Positions 53,458 to 63,179 of a stretch of 64,000 bases of DNA are shown here, piece by piece (position 1 is the stretch's first letter; the number at the start of each line of letters is the position of its first letter). The position numbers were made by a program, and so were the translations under genes. Under the pieces are notes generated by a model. That model made no database searches. It was given only the letters and a program-made list of their open reading frames with translations, and had not been told where the DNA came from. The DNA is taken from positions 186,001 through 250,000 of the forward strand of contig NZ_CP023439.1 in NCBI RefSeq assembly GCF_002354895.1, in the 5' to 3' direction. The stretch comes from Thauera sp. K11 (GTDB taxonomy: Bacteria; Pseudomonadota; Gammaproteobacteria; Burkholderiales; Rhodocyclaceae).

Positions 53458-53798
53458 CGCTGCTGGATCGCAGCAAGGACCTGGTGGTCAGCGGCGGCAC
53501 GAATATTTACCCGCGCGAGGTGGAAGAAGCCTTGCTGACCCACCCCGCAGTGCACGAGGTATCGGTCATCGGCCGGCCCGATGCGGAGTGGGGCGAAGTG
53601 GTAGTGGCCTACGTGGTTCGCCGCGGCGTGGTGGATGAGAGGGAGCTCGATGCCCATTGCCTGCAGCACATCGCCCGCTTCAAGCGGCCCAAGCACTACC
53701 GCTTCGTCGATGAGCTGCCGAAGAACAACTACGGCAAGGTACTGAAGACCGCATTGCGCGAACTCGATGCCCGGGAAGCACGGCCTCAGGGGGGATGA
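53418..53798 (+). pseudogene. C-terminal stump of an AMP-forming acyl-CoA synthetase
   Basis: About 126 residues of the mobile C-terminal domain remain: [62 protein letters not shown] with the catalytic lysine in NNYGK. The N-terminal AMP-binding domain (about 400 residues) is absent and no start codon exists in the right place. The stump begins exactly where the GHKL gene is cut, so it marks the island/chromosome junction. A complete, different synthetase lies at 61558. Confidence 0.85.
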
Positions 53799-53832
53799 CC
53801 CGGCGCGCTGCGCCGGGGATATCCATACGCCT

Positions 53833-53844
53833 ATCGATAGGTGA
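53833..53844 (+). promoter_or_regulatory. ATCGATAGGTGA element, shared with 63165
   Basis: ATCGATAGGTGA sits here within the palindrome CCTATCGATAGG (53830-53841) and again at 63165-63176 just before the SDR gene. The two copies bracket the chemotaxis and catabolic genes and could be binding sites for one regulator. Confidence 0.3.
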
Positions 53845-53902
53845 CGACGACTGCTCCGCAGGCCCGTATCACTCTTCGAGCGTCAAGGAAGAGGTGTCCA
53901 AG

Positions 53903-54079
53903 ATGAAGAGGAAGATGAAGCCGCTTCGAATCGTGATCGTGGTGGTTTTTGTCGCCGCGCTGACCGCCGTGGGGCTCGAATTCGGCGTCTCCCGCGATCA
54001 GGCTGCATCGACGTTCGCGGTGGCCTACACCGTGCCGCCCATGTCGTGGGATGTGTTTGGGGCCCACGGATCGCGTTGA
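53903..54079 (+). CDS. Possible small single-pass membrane protein
   Basis: A 58-residue reading with a basic start, a strong hydrophobic segment (IVIVVVFVAALTAVGLEFGV) and a short tail. GGAAGAGG lies about 8 bases upstream. It may be a real small protein, or the surviving start of a longer gene, since protein-like sequence stops abruptly. The stretch 53799-54307 holds nothing else. Confidence 0.35.
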   Translation: MKRKMKPLRIVIVVVFVAALTAVGLEFGVSRDQAASTFAVAYTVPPMSWDVFGAHGSR

Positions 54080-54307
54080 ACATTCGCTGCCGGGCACCAT
54101 CTGGCGCTCGTCTCCTGGCGAGCCGGCCTTGGATGCCCTTGCCGGATCGCCGATGCGGCTGTCACCGCAGCAGAGCACGGGGAGTGCGGGCAGGGCGTGC
54201 CGCCGCGGGCGATGTGATTCAAACAGAATGAGGGTCGCGTATTGCGGATGACGGCAGGTAGCACCGATCTCCGGCAGTTTGCCCCGACACCTTTCAAAGG
54301 AGAACAC

Positions 54308-56006
54308 GTGCGCCGCCTTTCGGTTCGATTCAAACTCTACCTCCTTGGCCTGTGCTCGGTCGTGTTGCTTGTCCTCGTCGGCGTATGCGGGTGGCTGGGC
54401 GTTCAGCGTGTCGCCGATGCGCTGCACGGCATCAGCGACCGGAGCGTGCCGGCGATCAGTGCGCTCGCGACCCTGCATACCGCCCGCTTCGAGGTTTCGC
54501 GGGCGATGCAGGACGGGGTTGCCTTTCGCCCCGAACAGTACGACGTGGCGCCCGGGGACCATCAATTCCTGGAGGAGGCGAACGGCAGCTTCACGTATTT
54601 TCTGGAGCAGGCGAGGAACGCAAGCGCCGCCGCTGAAGAAGCCTACGAGCGCTACGATCTGCTTCCCAAGACGCCGCGCGAGGCGGAACTGTGGAATCAG
54701 GTCAAGGCAAGCTGGCCCGAATACCAGTCCGCTGATGCGGAACAGTTCCAGCGCATGGAGGCGGTGGCGAAGGCAGTGAGCTGGGGGGCGGTGCTGAACG
54801 ATTTCGCGTCCTTTGCCACGGGCACCCAGTTCTGGAACGACACCGTGAGCCGGATGATGCCGATCCTGGCGGAACTGCGCCAACTGAACGCGGAGGCCGC
54901 CGACCGGATGCGGCAGGAGGGCGACGGCGGTCACCGGTGCCGTTCGGACGACGCTCGCCATCGTCGCCGTGGCGGTGTTGCTGCTCAGCGTACTGGGGCT
55001 GACCGTTACACGAAACGTGATCGATACGCTCAACGAGATCCGCAACGCGATCCAGCGGGTTGCGCGAAGCAACGACTTCACCGTGCGCGCCGCGGTCTCG
55101 GGCCAGGACGAAGCAGCCCAGGCTGCCGCCGCCTTCAACCAGCTCCTCGACCACGTGCAGCAGTCCCTGCGGGAGGTCATGGACAACGCCCAGGCCGTGG
55201 GCCGGGCGGTGCGCCAGGTCTTCGACGTGTCACAGCAGGTCGCCGATGCGTCGGGCACGCAGAACGAAGCGGCCGCTGCGGTCGCTGCGGCCGTCGAGCA
55301 GATGACTGCCGGTATCAGCCATGTCGCAACCAATACGCGGGAGGTGCTGGAGCGTTCCGAACAGGCGCGCAGCGCCGCCAATTCGGGGGCCGACAGCGTC
55401 GCCAGGACCGCAAGGGAGATCGACCTGGTGGCACGCGAGATCACCCAGGCGGGCGACTCGGTGGATGCCCTGGGCCGCGAGTCGGAGAACATCTCGGCCA
55501 TTCTGGGCGTGATCAAGGATGTTGCCGATCAGACCAATCTGCTGGCGCTCAATGCGGCCATCGAGGCCGCCCGCGCCGGCGAGCAGGGCCGCGGTTTCGC
55601 GGTGGTGGCCGACGAGGTGCGCAAGCTGGCCGAGCGTACCGCCGCTTCTGCCCAGGAAATCGGGGTGATGGTGGACGCCATGCAGAACTCCGTGCGCAGT
55701 GCGGTGGGCAACGTGAGTGCGGTGGTGGCGCGCGCGGACGGGACGCGCGCGCTGTCGGAGGAAACCGCTGGGCGCATCCACCTGATCCGCGACAACGCCG
55801 GCCTCGTCGCAACCGCGGTGAACGACGTCTCGGCGGCGCTCACCGAACAGGATCGCGCCACCCAGGACATCGCCCGGCGGGTCGAGGCCATCGCCCGCAT
55901 GAGCGAGGAGAACTGCGCCGCCAGCACACAGGCCGCGGCCGTGTCGGAGGAACTCGACAGGGCCGCGAACGCCTTGCGTGCGACGGTTGCGCGCTTCACG
56001 GTCTAA
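54308..56006 (+). pseudogene. Methyl-accepting chemotaxis protein, split by a frameshift
   Basis: Membrane chemoreceptor signalling to CheA. Start GTG at 54308 with AAAGGAG five bases upstream. Parts: TM1 at about 10-30, a periplasmic four-helix-type sensor (DRSVPAISALATLHTARFEVS), TM2, a HAMP domain, and the signalling hairpin with [20 protein letters not shown] and [18 protein letters not shown]. The first frame fails after DRMRQEG; the next frame continues naturally ([20 protein letters not shown]). One extra G in the run at 54919-54921 explains it. With that base removed, a complete receptor of about 565 residues is restored, so decay or sequence error are both possible. Confidence 0.82.
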
Positions 56007-56391
56007 GGGCCGGCCCTTTCAAGACCTTTCCCGTGAGTATTCCTGCAACCCTTTGATGAGCAAAGAGCCTTCTCTCTCCCGTGAGGGGAGAGCGCCTCAC
56101 GGCCGCGATTCTAGCGGCGTCGCGCCGGTAGCCACACCGCTCGCGCCGGCGCGCTTGAGCGCCTGCTCGATCTTTACCTTCGGCCCCCATCGGGTGTTCG
56201 GAACGCGGGCACTATTCAGATAGAGCCAGCTCCGCGGCCCCCCCGGAAAGAGACATCTTCCCGGATGCCGCAGGCGCCGCCCATGGCCTGTCACGGTGGA
56301 CGGGGACTGACGCCGGGGCCGTCCACCGGCCACATTCTCCCCGTGGCGCGTCCTGCGAAGCAGGTCGCCGCCGTATACATGGAGATGCAGA
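56007..56391. other. Non-coding gap with alternative hairpins
   Basis: No gene. CTCTCCC / GGGAGAG (56074-56092) and GTGAGG / CCTCAC (56081-56100) can each form a stem but share bases, so only one can fold at a time. They lie between the receptor and the catabolic operon and could end one transcript or tune the next. No T-run follows. Confidence 0.4.
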
Positions 56392-57621
56392 ATGGGCGCA
56401 ATCAACGCCGAGCTTCCCGCGCCTGCCGGGACCCTGCCCCTGGCCGGGGTGCGAGTAATAGAGATGGGTTCGCTGATCGCCGGCCCTTACGCCGCCGCGC
56501 TGCTGGCGCAGTTCGGCGCGGAAGTGATCAAGATCGAGCCGCCCGGCGACGGCGACCCGCTGCGCAAGTGGCGCAAGCTGCACAAGGACGGTACGTCCCT
56601 GTGGTGGTACTGCCAGAGCCGCAACAAGAAGTCGGTCACGCTGGACATGCGGCGCGAGGAGGGCCGCGAGATCGTGCGTCGCCTCGCGGCTTCGGCCGAC
56701 ATCGTCATCGAGAACTTCCGCCCCGGCACGCTGGAGAAGTGGGGCCTGGGCTGGTCCGATCTGTCGGCCCTGAACCCGAAGCTGATCATGGTGCGTGTCT
56801 CCGGGTATGGCCAGACGGGGCCGTACCGCGACCGCCCCGGATTCGCCGCGGTGGCCGAGTGCATGGGCGGGCTGCGCCACGTGACGGGCTACCCGGACCG
56901 TCCGCCAGTGCGCACGGGGGTGAGCCTCGGCGACACGCTGGCCTCCCTCTACGGCACGATCGGCGCCCTCGTGGCGATGCACCACCTCAAGGCGAACGGC
57001 GGGCAGGGCCAGTACATCGACGTAGCCCTGTACGAATCCGTCTTCGCCGTAATGGAGAGCCTGATCCCGGAATACGGCGCCACGGGCTTCGTCCGCGAGC
57101 GCAGCGGATCGAGCATGCCGGGCATCTCGCCCACCAATACCTATCGTTGCCGGGACGGCGAGTACGTGGCGATCGCCGGCAACGGCGACGCGATCTTCAG
57201 GCGCCTGATGCAGGCCATCGGCCGTGACGACCTGGCCGAGGATCCGGCGCTGGCGCGCAACGACGGCCGCGTGCAGCAAAACGACATGCTCGACGAGGTG
57301 ATCGGCGCATGGTGCGCGGCGCGGCCACTGAACGAAGTACTCGACGCGCTCGACGCCGCCCAGGTGCCGGTCGGGCGCGTCTACTCCGCCGCAGACATCG
57401 CTGCCGATCCGCACTATCGGGCGCGCGGCATGATCGAGCGTCACCCGCTCCCCGACGCCACACCGGTGGACCTCCCCGGCATCGTGCCCAAGCTCTCGGC
57501 CACGCCGGGCCGTACGCGCTGGGTCGGCCCGCTGCTGGGCGAACACACCCACGAGGTGCTCGCGGCCCTGGGTGTGGACGACGAAGCATTTGCGAAGCTG
57601 CGCGCCGAAGGCGTCGTCTGA
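56392..57621 (+). CDS. CaiB/BaiF-type (class III) CoA-transferase
   Basis: Moves CoA between acyl-CoA and a free acid without ATP. The 409-residue protein has the family's start (LAGVRVIEMGSLIAGPYAAALLAQFGAEVIKIEPPGDGDPLR), SRNKKSVTLDMRREEG, the catalytic aspartate region VRTGVSLGDTLASLYG, and ISPTNTYRCRDGEYVAIAGNGD. ATG with GGAG 7 bases upstream. It opens a seven-gene run on one strand that looks like a CoA-dependent catabolic operon; the acid it activates is not identifiable. Succinyl-CoA:benzylsuccinate-type transferases are one known relative. Confidence 0.9.
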   Translation: MGAINAELPAPAGTLPLAGVRVIEMGSLIAGPYAAALLAQFGAEVIKIEPPGDGDPLRKWRKLHKDGTSLWWYCQSRNKKSVTLDMRREEGREIVRRLAASADIVIENFRPGTLEKWGLGWSDLSALNPKLIMVRVSGYGQTGPYRDRPGFAAVAECMGGLRHVTGYPDRPPVRTGVSLGDTLASLYGTIGALVAMHHLKANGGQGQYIDVALYESVFAVMESLIPEYGATGFVRERSGSSMPGISPTNTYRCRDGEYVAIAGNGDAIFRRLMQAIGRDDLAEDPALARNDGRVQQNDMLDEVIGAWCAARPLNEVLDALDAAQVPVGRVYSAADIAADPHYRARGMIERHPLPDATPVDLPGIVPKLSATPGRTRWVGPLLGEHTHEVLAALGVDDEAFAKLRAEGVV

Positions 57622-57783
57622 CGGACATCGACGGATGGGTGGCGGTCCGGGCCAGCTGTACCAAACGGCAGGGACAGACCGCCACAAGGACGGCGTCCTA
57701 CCATGCATCCATCGCCATCTCCGCTTCCGCGCCGCTGCAGTTGCCGTGCGCCGAAAGCCCAAGCCTTTGAGGAATTCAGGGAA

Positions 57784-58941
57784 ATGTGCCCGACCCAGTC
57801 CAAATCATCATCCCTCGTGCAGGACACGATCGACAGCCTGATCGAGCAGGGCCGCGAAATCGGCGTGCAGGTCGCCGCCTATCTCGATGGCGAACTGGTG
57901 GTCGATGTCTGGGGCGGCCTTGCCGACCCCGGCACGGGCCGCAAGGTGGATGGCGATACGCTGTTCAACATGTTCTCCGTGACCAAGCCGCTGGCCGCCA
58001 CGGCGCTGCACATGCTGGTCGATCGCGGGCGTGTGCGTTACGACGCCCCGGTCGCCGAGTACTGGTCCGAATATGCCCAGAAGGGCAAGGAGCGCACCAC
58101 GGTGCGCGACGTGCTGACCCATCGCGCCGGCGTGCCGCAGATGCCGGCGGGCGTCACGCCCGAGCTGATGTGTGACTGGGACTGGATGACCACGCACATC
58201 GCCGAGCTTGTTCCGCTTGCGCCGCCGGGGGAGAAGGCGCTCTACCTGTCGATGACCTTCGGCTGGATCGTCGGCGAAATCGTGCGCCGCGCCGATCCGC
58301 AGCATCGCTCGCTGGGGCGTTTCGTCCGTGAGGAGATCGCCGGGCCGCTGAATGCGCCGGATCTGTGGATCGGTCTGCCCGACGAGCAGGTGCATCGCGT
58401 CGCCAAACTGGTCAATGCCGCACCGCCGATTCCGCCGGAATACCTGCCGCCGCTGTATACCGCATCCATGCCGCCGCAGGTCGATCTGATCCCGGAGGTC
58501 TTCGAGCGGCCGGACGTGCGCCGCGCCGAGATCGCCGGGGTCGGCGGCATCTTCACTGCACGCAGTAACGCGCGCTTCTGGGCGATGTTGGCACAGGGCG
58601 GCGAGCTCGATGGGGTGAGGCTGCTGTCCGAGGAACTGGTCGCAACCTTCAGCACGCCGCGGCGGGCCAGCGACGAACCCGATCCGGTGATGTTCGGGAT
58701 GCCGCTTCCGCTGGGCATCGCGGGGTTCTGGCTGGGCGGCGAGCAACCGCCGGTCGCGGCTGCGAAACACTCTCGGGCGATCTGCCACCCGGGCGCCGGC
58801 AACTCGATCGGATTCGCTGATCCCAAGACCCGGCTCGCGGTCGCCATCACACACAACCGGATGTTCATGCCGCGTACGCGCGAAGAGGACACCGCGCTGA
58901 TCATCGCCGACGCGGTTCGCGCCCAGCTCGGCATCGACTGA
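57784..58941 (+). CDS. Serine hydrolase, beta-lactamase/esterase family
   Basis: The 385-residue protein has the class C beta-lactamase-like active site: S65-V-T-K68 in MFSVTKPLAA, a tyrosine in LYLSMTFGWIVGE, and a later HPGAGNSIGFAD box in place of KTG. These match EstB-type esterases that cut short-chain esters or lactones. No signal peptide, so it acts inside the cell, unlike true beta-lactamases. Start ATG at 57784 with AGGGA upstream. Its place in the operon suggests it opens an ester or lactone intermediate, an inference. Confidence 0.88.
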   Translation: MCPTQSKSSSLVQDTIDSLIEQGREIGVQVAAYLDGELVVDVWGGLADPGTGRKVDGDTLFNMFSVTKPLAATALHMLVDRGRVRYDAPVAEYWSEYAQKGKERTTVRDVLTHRAGVPQMPAGVTPELMCDWDWMTTHIAELVPLAPPGEKALYLSMTFGWIVGEIVRRADPQHRSLGRFVREEIAGPLNAPDLWIGLPDEQVHRVAKLVNAAPPIPPEYLPPLYTASMPPQVDLIPEVFERPDVRRAEIAGVGGIFTARSNARFWAMLAQGGELDGVRLLSEELVATFSTPRRASDEPDPVMFGMPLPLGIAGFWLGGEQPPVAAAKHSRAICHPGAGNSIGFADPKTRLAVAITHNRMFMPRTREEDTALIIADAVRAQLGID

Positions 58942-58967
58942 TTTTTCACCAGAGACTGCACTGAACC

Positions 58968-59357
58968 ATGGCTGCCACAGATATCGCCATTCCCCCGCTG
59001 CGTCCCGCAGCGGACTACCAGGCCTTCCTCGACGAAGGGAAGTTCATGCTGCTCAAGCCGCGCAAGGGCGGCGCCCCGTTCTTCTATCCGCGCTTGGCTG
59101 CGCCCAGGACGGGTGATCGCGATCTCGAGTGGGTGCCGGCCAGCGGGCGCGGCACGGTGTACTCGGTGACCATCGTCTCGCAGAAGCCGCCGGCGCCGAA
59201 CCACAACGTCGTGCTGGTCGATCTGGAAGAGGGTCCCCGCCTGATGTCGCGCGTGATCGGCATCGAGCCCACAGCGGTGCGCATCGGCATGGCCGTCAAG
59301 GCCAAGATCGAGCAGGTCGATGGCCAGGGCGTGCTTTTCTTCGAACCAGCGGAATAA
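58968..59357 (+). CDS. DUF35 OB-fold protein, zinc-ribbon cysteines missing
   Basis: Partner of a thiolase-like enzyme. The 129-residue protein has the DUF35 OB-fold (EWVPASGRGTVYSVTIVSQKP, GIEPTAVRIGMAVKAKIEQ), but the usual four-cysteine rubredoxin-like ribbon is replaced by RKGGAPFFYPRLAAPRTG with no cysteine. Such DUF35/thiolase pairs include BbsA/BbsB of anaerobic toluene breakdown. It lies 26 bases after the hydrolase and 12 bases before the thiolase, so a complex with the thiolase is very likely. Confidence 0.85.
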   Translation: MAATDIAIPPLRPAADYQAFLDEGKFMLLKPRKGGAPFFYPRLAAPRTGDRDLEWVPASGRGTVYSVTIVSQKPPAPNHNVVLVDLEEGPRLMSRVIGIEPTAVRIGMAVKAKIEQVDGQGVLFFEPAE

Positions 59358-59369
59358 AGGGAGAACGAC

Positions 59370-60521
59370 ATGACTGGATTTCCGCGCGGCAAGACGGCGA
59401 TCGTCGGCTCGGCCACTTACGGTATCGGTGAAGCGCCTGGACTGGAGTCGATCGATCTCGCGGCCCAGGCCGGCCTGTTGGCACTGGATGATGCCGGCAT
59501 CGGACTGGAGGAGGTGGACGGCCTGTTCGTGTGCCTGCCCGACGACATGATCTCGGGCCTGAGCCTCGCCGAGTACTACGGCATCCACCCCCGCATCACC
59601 GACAACAACCGCACCGGCGGTTCCGCCTTTCTGACCTACGTCGCCGCGGCGGCGCTGGCGCTGGAGGCCGGAGAGTGCGATGTGGCGCTGATCACCTATG
59701 GCAGCAACCAGCGCAGCCGGACCGGCAAGCTCGTTGCGGCGGCGGCCCACACGCGGTGGGAAGCGCCCTACAAGCCGGCCTTCGCGGTGAGCAGTTATGC
59801 ACTGGCGGCCGCACGGCACATGCACCAGTTCGGCACCACCCGCGAGCAGCTCGCCGAGGTGGCGGTGTCGGCGCGCGCCTGGGCCAATCTCAACCCCGAA
59901 GCCTTCATGAAAGGGCCACTGTCCATCGAGGACGTGATGGCGGCCCGGATGGTCTCGAGCCCGCTCGGTGTGCGCGACTGCTGCCTGGTCACCGACGGCG
60001 CCGCCGCCGTGGTCATGACCCGCGCCGACCGTGCCAAGGACCACGCCAAGCGTCCTGCCTACGTGCTGGGCGCGGCGGCCGAGACCACTCACCGCGACAT
60101 TGCCTCGATGCCCGATCTGACCGTGACCGGCGCCGCGCGCTCGGGTGCCCGCGCCTATGCCCAGGCCGGCGTCGGCGCCAAGGACATCGACCTCGTCCAG
60201 CTCTACGACGCGTTCTCGATCAACACCATCCTGTTCCTTGAAGACCTGGGTTTTTGCCCCAAGGGCGAAGGTGGCGCCTTCGTGCAGGGCGGGCGCATCG
60301 CACCGGGCGGCGAACTGCCGGTGAATACCAACGGCGGTGGCCTGTCCTGCGTGCATCCCGGCATGTACAGCCTGTTCACCCTGGTGGAGGCGGTGCGCCA
60401 GATGTCGGGCGTCTGCGGCGAGCGGCAGATCAAGGATGTCGAACTGGCGCTGTGCCACGGCAACGGCGGCTCGCTGTCGAGCCAGGCGACGGTCATCCTC
60501 GGCAGTGAAGCGACGCTCTGA
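59370..60521 (+). CDS. Thiolase-family protein without the usual acylated cysteine
   Basis: The 383-residue protein has the SCP2/acetyl-CoA acetyltransferase-like thiolase fold: IVGSATYGIGEAPGLES, the loop NNRTGGSAFLTYVAAAALALEAG where the nucleophilic cysteine would stand (here none), and later NTNGGGLSCVHPGMYSL and CHGNGGSLSSQA. Related pairs with DUF35 cleave or form beta-ketoacyl-CoA, with the second cysteine/histidine in such C-terminal loops. Whether this one is catalytic is uncertain. It lies 12 bases after the DUF35 gene. Confidence 0.87.
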   Translation: MTGFPRGKTAIVGSATYGIGEAPGLESIDLAAQAGLLALDDAGIGLEEVDGLFVCLPDDMISGLSLAEYYGIHPRITDNNRTGGSAFLTYVAAAALALEAGECDVALITYGSNQRSRTGKLVAAAAHTRWEAPYKPAFAVSSYALAAARHMHQFGTTREQLAEVAVSARAWANLNPEAFMKGPLSIEDVMAARMVSSPLGVRDCCLVTDGAAAVVMTRADRAKDHAKRPAYVLGAAAETTHRDIASMPDLTVTGAARSGARAYAQAGVGAKDIDLVQLYDAFSINTILFLEDLGFCPKGEGGAFVQGGRIAPGGELPVNTNGGGLSCVHPGMYSLFTLVEAVRQMSGVCGERQIKDVELALCHGNGGSLSSQATVILGSEATL

Positions 60522-60556
60522 TCCACGTTTTTTCCTATCCGCGAGAGGTTCGATCC

Positions 60557-61551
60557 ATGTCCGAAACATTCACCGCACTGGTCATCGAGGATGTCGATGG
60601 CAAACCGAAGGCCGTCTTCAAGCAGCAGAACCTGGCAGAGCTGCCGGACCTGGACGTGCTGGTCGAGGTTGCGTTCTCGACCCTGAACTACAAGGACGGC
60701 CTGGCGGTCTCGGGCAAACAGAAGATCGCGCGCAAGCCCCCGCTGACCGGCGGCATCGACCTCGCCGGCACGGTGGTCGAGTCGCGCAACCCGGCCTGGA
60801 AGAAGGGCGACCGGGTGGTCGTCAACGGCTGGGGCCTGTCTGAGTTGCACAACGGCGGGTATACGCGCTATCAGCGCGTCAAGGCGGAATGGCTGGTACC
60901 GCTGCCGGAAAAGCTGAGCTTCGAGCAGGCCATGGCGATCGGCACGGCGGGCTATACGGCCGCGCTGTGCGTGGATGCGCTGGAACGCTGGGGCGCGATC
61001 CAGCCCGGCGCCGACGAGGTGCTGGTGACCGGCGCCGCCGGCGGAGTGGGGTCGGTGGCGATCGCCCTGCTGTCCCAGGCCGGGTACAAGGTCACCGCTT
61101 CCACCGGGCGGCCCGACACGCATGATTACCTGCGGGACCTGGGTGCGAGCGCGTTCATCGACCGGGCCGAACTCCAGCAGAAGGGCGCGCCCCTGCAGAA
61201 GGAACGCTGGGCGGGCGCCGTGGATTCGGTGGGTAGCGCCACGCTGGTCAACGTGCTCAGCCAGACGGTCTACGGCGGCGCGGTGGCGGCCTGCGGATTG
61301 GCTGGCGGCGCCGACCTGCCGGGGACCGTGCTGCCGCACATCCTGCGCAGCGTGGCGCTGCTCGGGGTGGACTCCGTCATGGCCCCGCCGGGAAGCGCCA
61401 GGCGGCGTGGGCACGCCTGGCGCGTGACCTCGACCTGGGCAAGCTGGACAGGATGACGCGGGTCGAACCCATGTCGCGTCTGCCCGAACTGGCCGAGGAG
61501 ATCCTTGCCGGCCGGATTCGCGGTCGCGTCGTCATCGACGTCACGCGCTGA
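60557..61551 (+). pseudogene. acuI: Acrylyl-CoA reductase-like quinone oxidoreductase, frameshift near 3' end
   Basis: NADPH-dependent medium-chain reductase of the AcuI/YhdH group, reducing acrylyl-CoA or similar enoyl compounds. GroES-like N terminus (STLNYKDGLAVSGK, IDLAGTVVES), nucleotide-binding VTGAAGGVGSVAIALL, and RSVALLGVDSVMAPP. After VMAPPG the frame gives RRRGHAWRV and stops at 61456; one base away it continues naturally as KRQAAWARLARDLDLGKLDR to a stop at 61551, the family's expected C terminus. One base is missing around 61385-61394. The restored length (about 331) is normal. Mutation or read error cannot be told apart here. Confidence 0.85.
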
Positions 61552-61557
61552 ACGAAA

Positions 61558-63129
61558 ATGCCCCGGAAGCGCGCGATGACGCCGCCGCGACTCTCCCTGC
61601 CGGCCCGCGATCTGCCGCTCGACGGGGTCTTCGAAACCTTCGCCGATGTGATGGAGGCTGCGGCTGCGCGTTTCCCTGCGTGCGAGGCATATGTCCAGGG
61701 GGCGCGGCGACTGTCCTTCAGTGACTGGTACCGCGACGCTGATGGCCTGGCGGGCGCACTGCAGGCCCACGGCGTGAGGCAGGGCGACGTGGTGCTGATC
61801 GCGCTCGATTCTTCGATCGAATTCGCTACCGCGTGTGCCGGAGCACTATTGCTGGGCGCCGTGGCCAGTGGCGTGAATACCCGCCTGGGGCCGCAGGAGA
61901 TCGGTGGGATCATCGCAGGCAGCGGGGCGAAGGCGTTGATCGCAGAAGACAGCGCAGCCGTGCCGGCGGACGTTCCGCTGGTGATCCGTCGCGCGGCGCT
62001 GCCGGAACTGTGCCGGCAGCCCCCGTTGGGGCGGCGCAGGCCCCGCGTCCGGGGCAGCGATCCGGCCATCATCGTCTGGACCAGCGGTACCACCGGCCAG
62101 CCCAAGGGGGCGTGGTTCGACCATCGCAATCTCGAAGCGGCCATCTTCACGGCGGGGCCGATGGCCGCGCCCTTCGACCGGCGTCTGGTGTCCACGCCGT
62201 TCGCCCACGCCGGTTACATGACCAAGCTGTGGGAGCAGCTCGCCTTCGTGATGACCAACGTGATTTCGCCCGCGTCCTGGAATGCGCGCGACATGCTGCG
62301 GCTGATCGCCGAGGAGAAGATCACCTGGGTGGGCGCGGTGCCGACCCAGTGGGCGAAGCTGATGGCCTTGCCCGAGGTGAGGGAGGCGGATTTTTCCACT
62401 CTGCGCATCGCCGCGTCGGCCACGGCGCCGATGCCGGCGGATCTTGCCGAGCGCGTTACCCGGACGCTCGGCTGCCCGCTCATCGTGCGCTATGCGTCGA
62501 CCGAGTCGCCGTCCATGACCGGAACGGTGCCGGGCGACGACCCGGAGACGCTGTTCCATACGGTGGGGCTGCCTCAGCTCGGCGTCGAGCTGCGCATCGT
62601 CGATGACCGGGGCGTGCCGGTGGCCGACGGGGATATCGGCGTCGTGCAGGTCCGCTCGCCGGTGGTCATGCGTGGCTACTGGCGCGACGAAGAGGCCACC
62701 CGGGCGGTGTTGGCGCCCGACGGCTGGTTCAGCAGCGGGGATCTGGGGCGTTTCGATGACGACGGCAACCTCGTGCTCGTCGGACGCCGCGACGACATGT
62801 ACATCCGTGGCGGCTACAACGTGTATCCGACCGAGGTCGAGCGCGTGCTCGCCGAGCATCCGGACGTCGGGCAGGTGGTCATCGTGGGCATGCCGGCGCC
62901 CGTCATCGGCGAGATCGGTGTCGCTTTCGTGGTGCCGGCGGACCGCTCGCGCCCGCCCTCGCTGGATGCATTGCGCGCCTGGTGCAGGGAAAGGCTGGCC
63001 GACTACAAAACGCCGGATCGTCTGGAGATCGTGGAGGCGCTGCCGCTCACGGCGATGATGAAGATCGACAAGCGGGCGCTGCGTGCGGTCGTAGGGGTCG
63101 AATCGGGAAGCGGAGTGACGCTGCAGTGA
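61558..63129 (+). CDS. AMP-forming acyl-CoA synthetase
   Basis: Activates a carboxylic acid with ATP and CoA. The 523-residue protein has the AMP-binding P-loop WTSGTTGQPKG, the RYASTESPSMTG adenine region, GWFSSGDLGRFDDDGNLVLVGRRDD hinge region, and the catalytic lysine in MMKIDKRAL. It starts 6 bases after the restored acuI stop codon; an in-frame ATG at 61576 is an alternative. Unlike the stump at 53418 it is full length. Likely the entry step of the pathway; the acid is not predictable from sequence. Confidence 0.92.
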   Translation: MPRKRAMTPPRLSLPARDLPLDGVFETFADVMEAAAARFPACEAYVQGARRLSFSDWYRDADGLAGALQAHGVRQGDVVLIALDSSIEFATACAGALLLGAVASGVNTRLGPQEIGGIIAGSGAKALIAEDSAAVPADVPLVIRRAALPELCRQPPLGRRRPRVRGSDPAIIVWTSGTTGQPKGAWFDHRNLEAAIFTAGPMAAPFDRRLVSTPFAHAGYMTKLWEQLAFVMTNVISPASWNARDMLRLIAEEKITWVGAVPTQWAKLMALPEVREADFSTLRIAASATAPMPADLAERVTRTLGCPLIVRYASTESPSMTGTVPGDDPETLFHTVGLPQLGVELRIVDDRGVPVADGDIGVVQVRSPVVMRGYWRDEEATRAVLAPDGWFSSGDLGRFDDDGNLVLVGRRDDMYIRGGYNVYPTEVERVLAEHPDVGQVVIVGMPAPVIGEIGVAFVVPADRSRPPSLDALRAWCRERLADYKTPDRLEIVEALPLTAMMKIDKRALRAVVGVESGSGVTLQ

Positions 63130-63164
63130 CCGGCGTCGGGCCGCATCGAAGTTTGGGACTACTA

Positions 63165-63176
63165 ATCGATAGGTGA
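63165..63176 (+). promoter_or_regulatory. Second ATCGATAGGTGA element
   Basis: Exact copy of the 12-base element at 53833, ending 3 bases before the SDR start codon. AGGTGA may simply serve as the ribosome site, so the shared sequence could be partly coincidental. Confidence 0.3.
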
Positions 63177-63179
63177 GCA

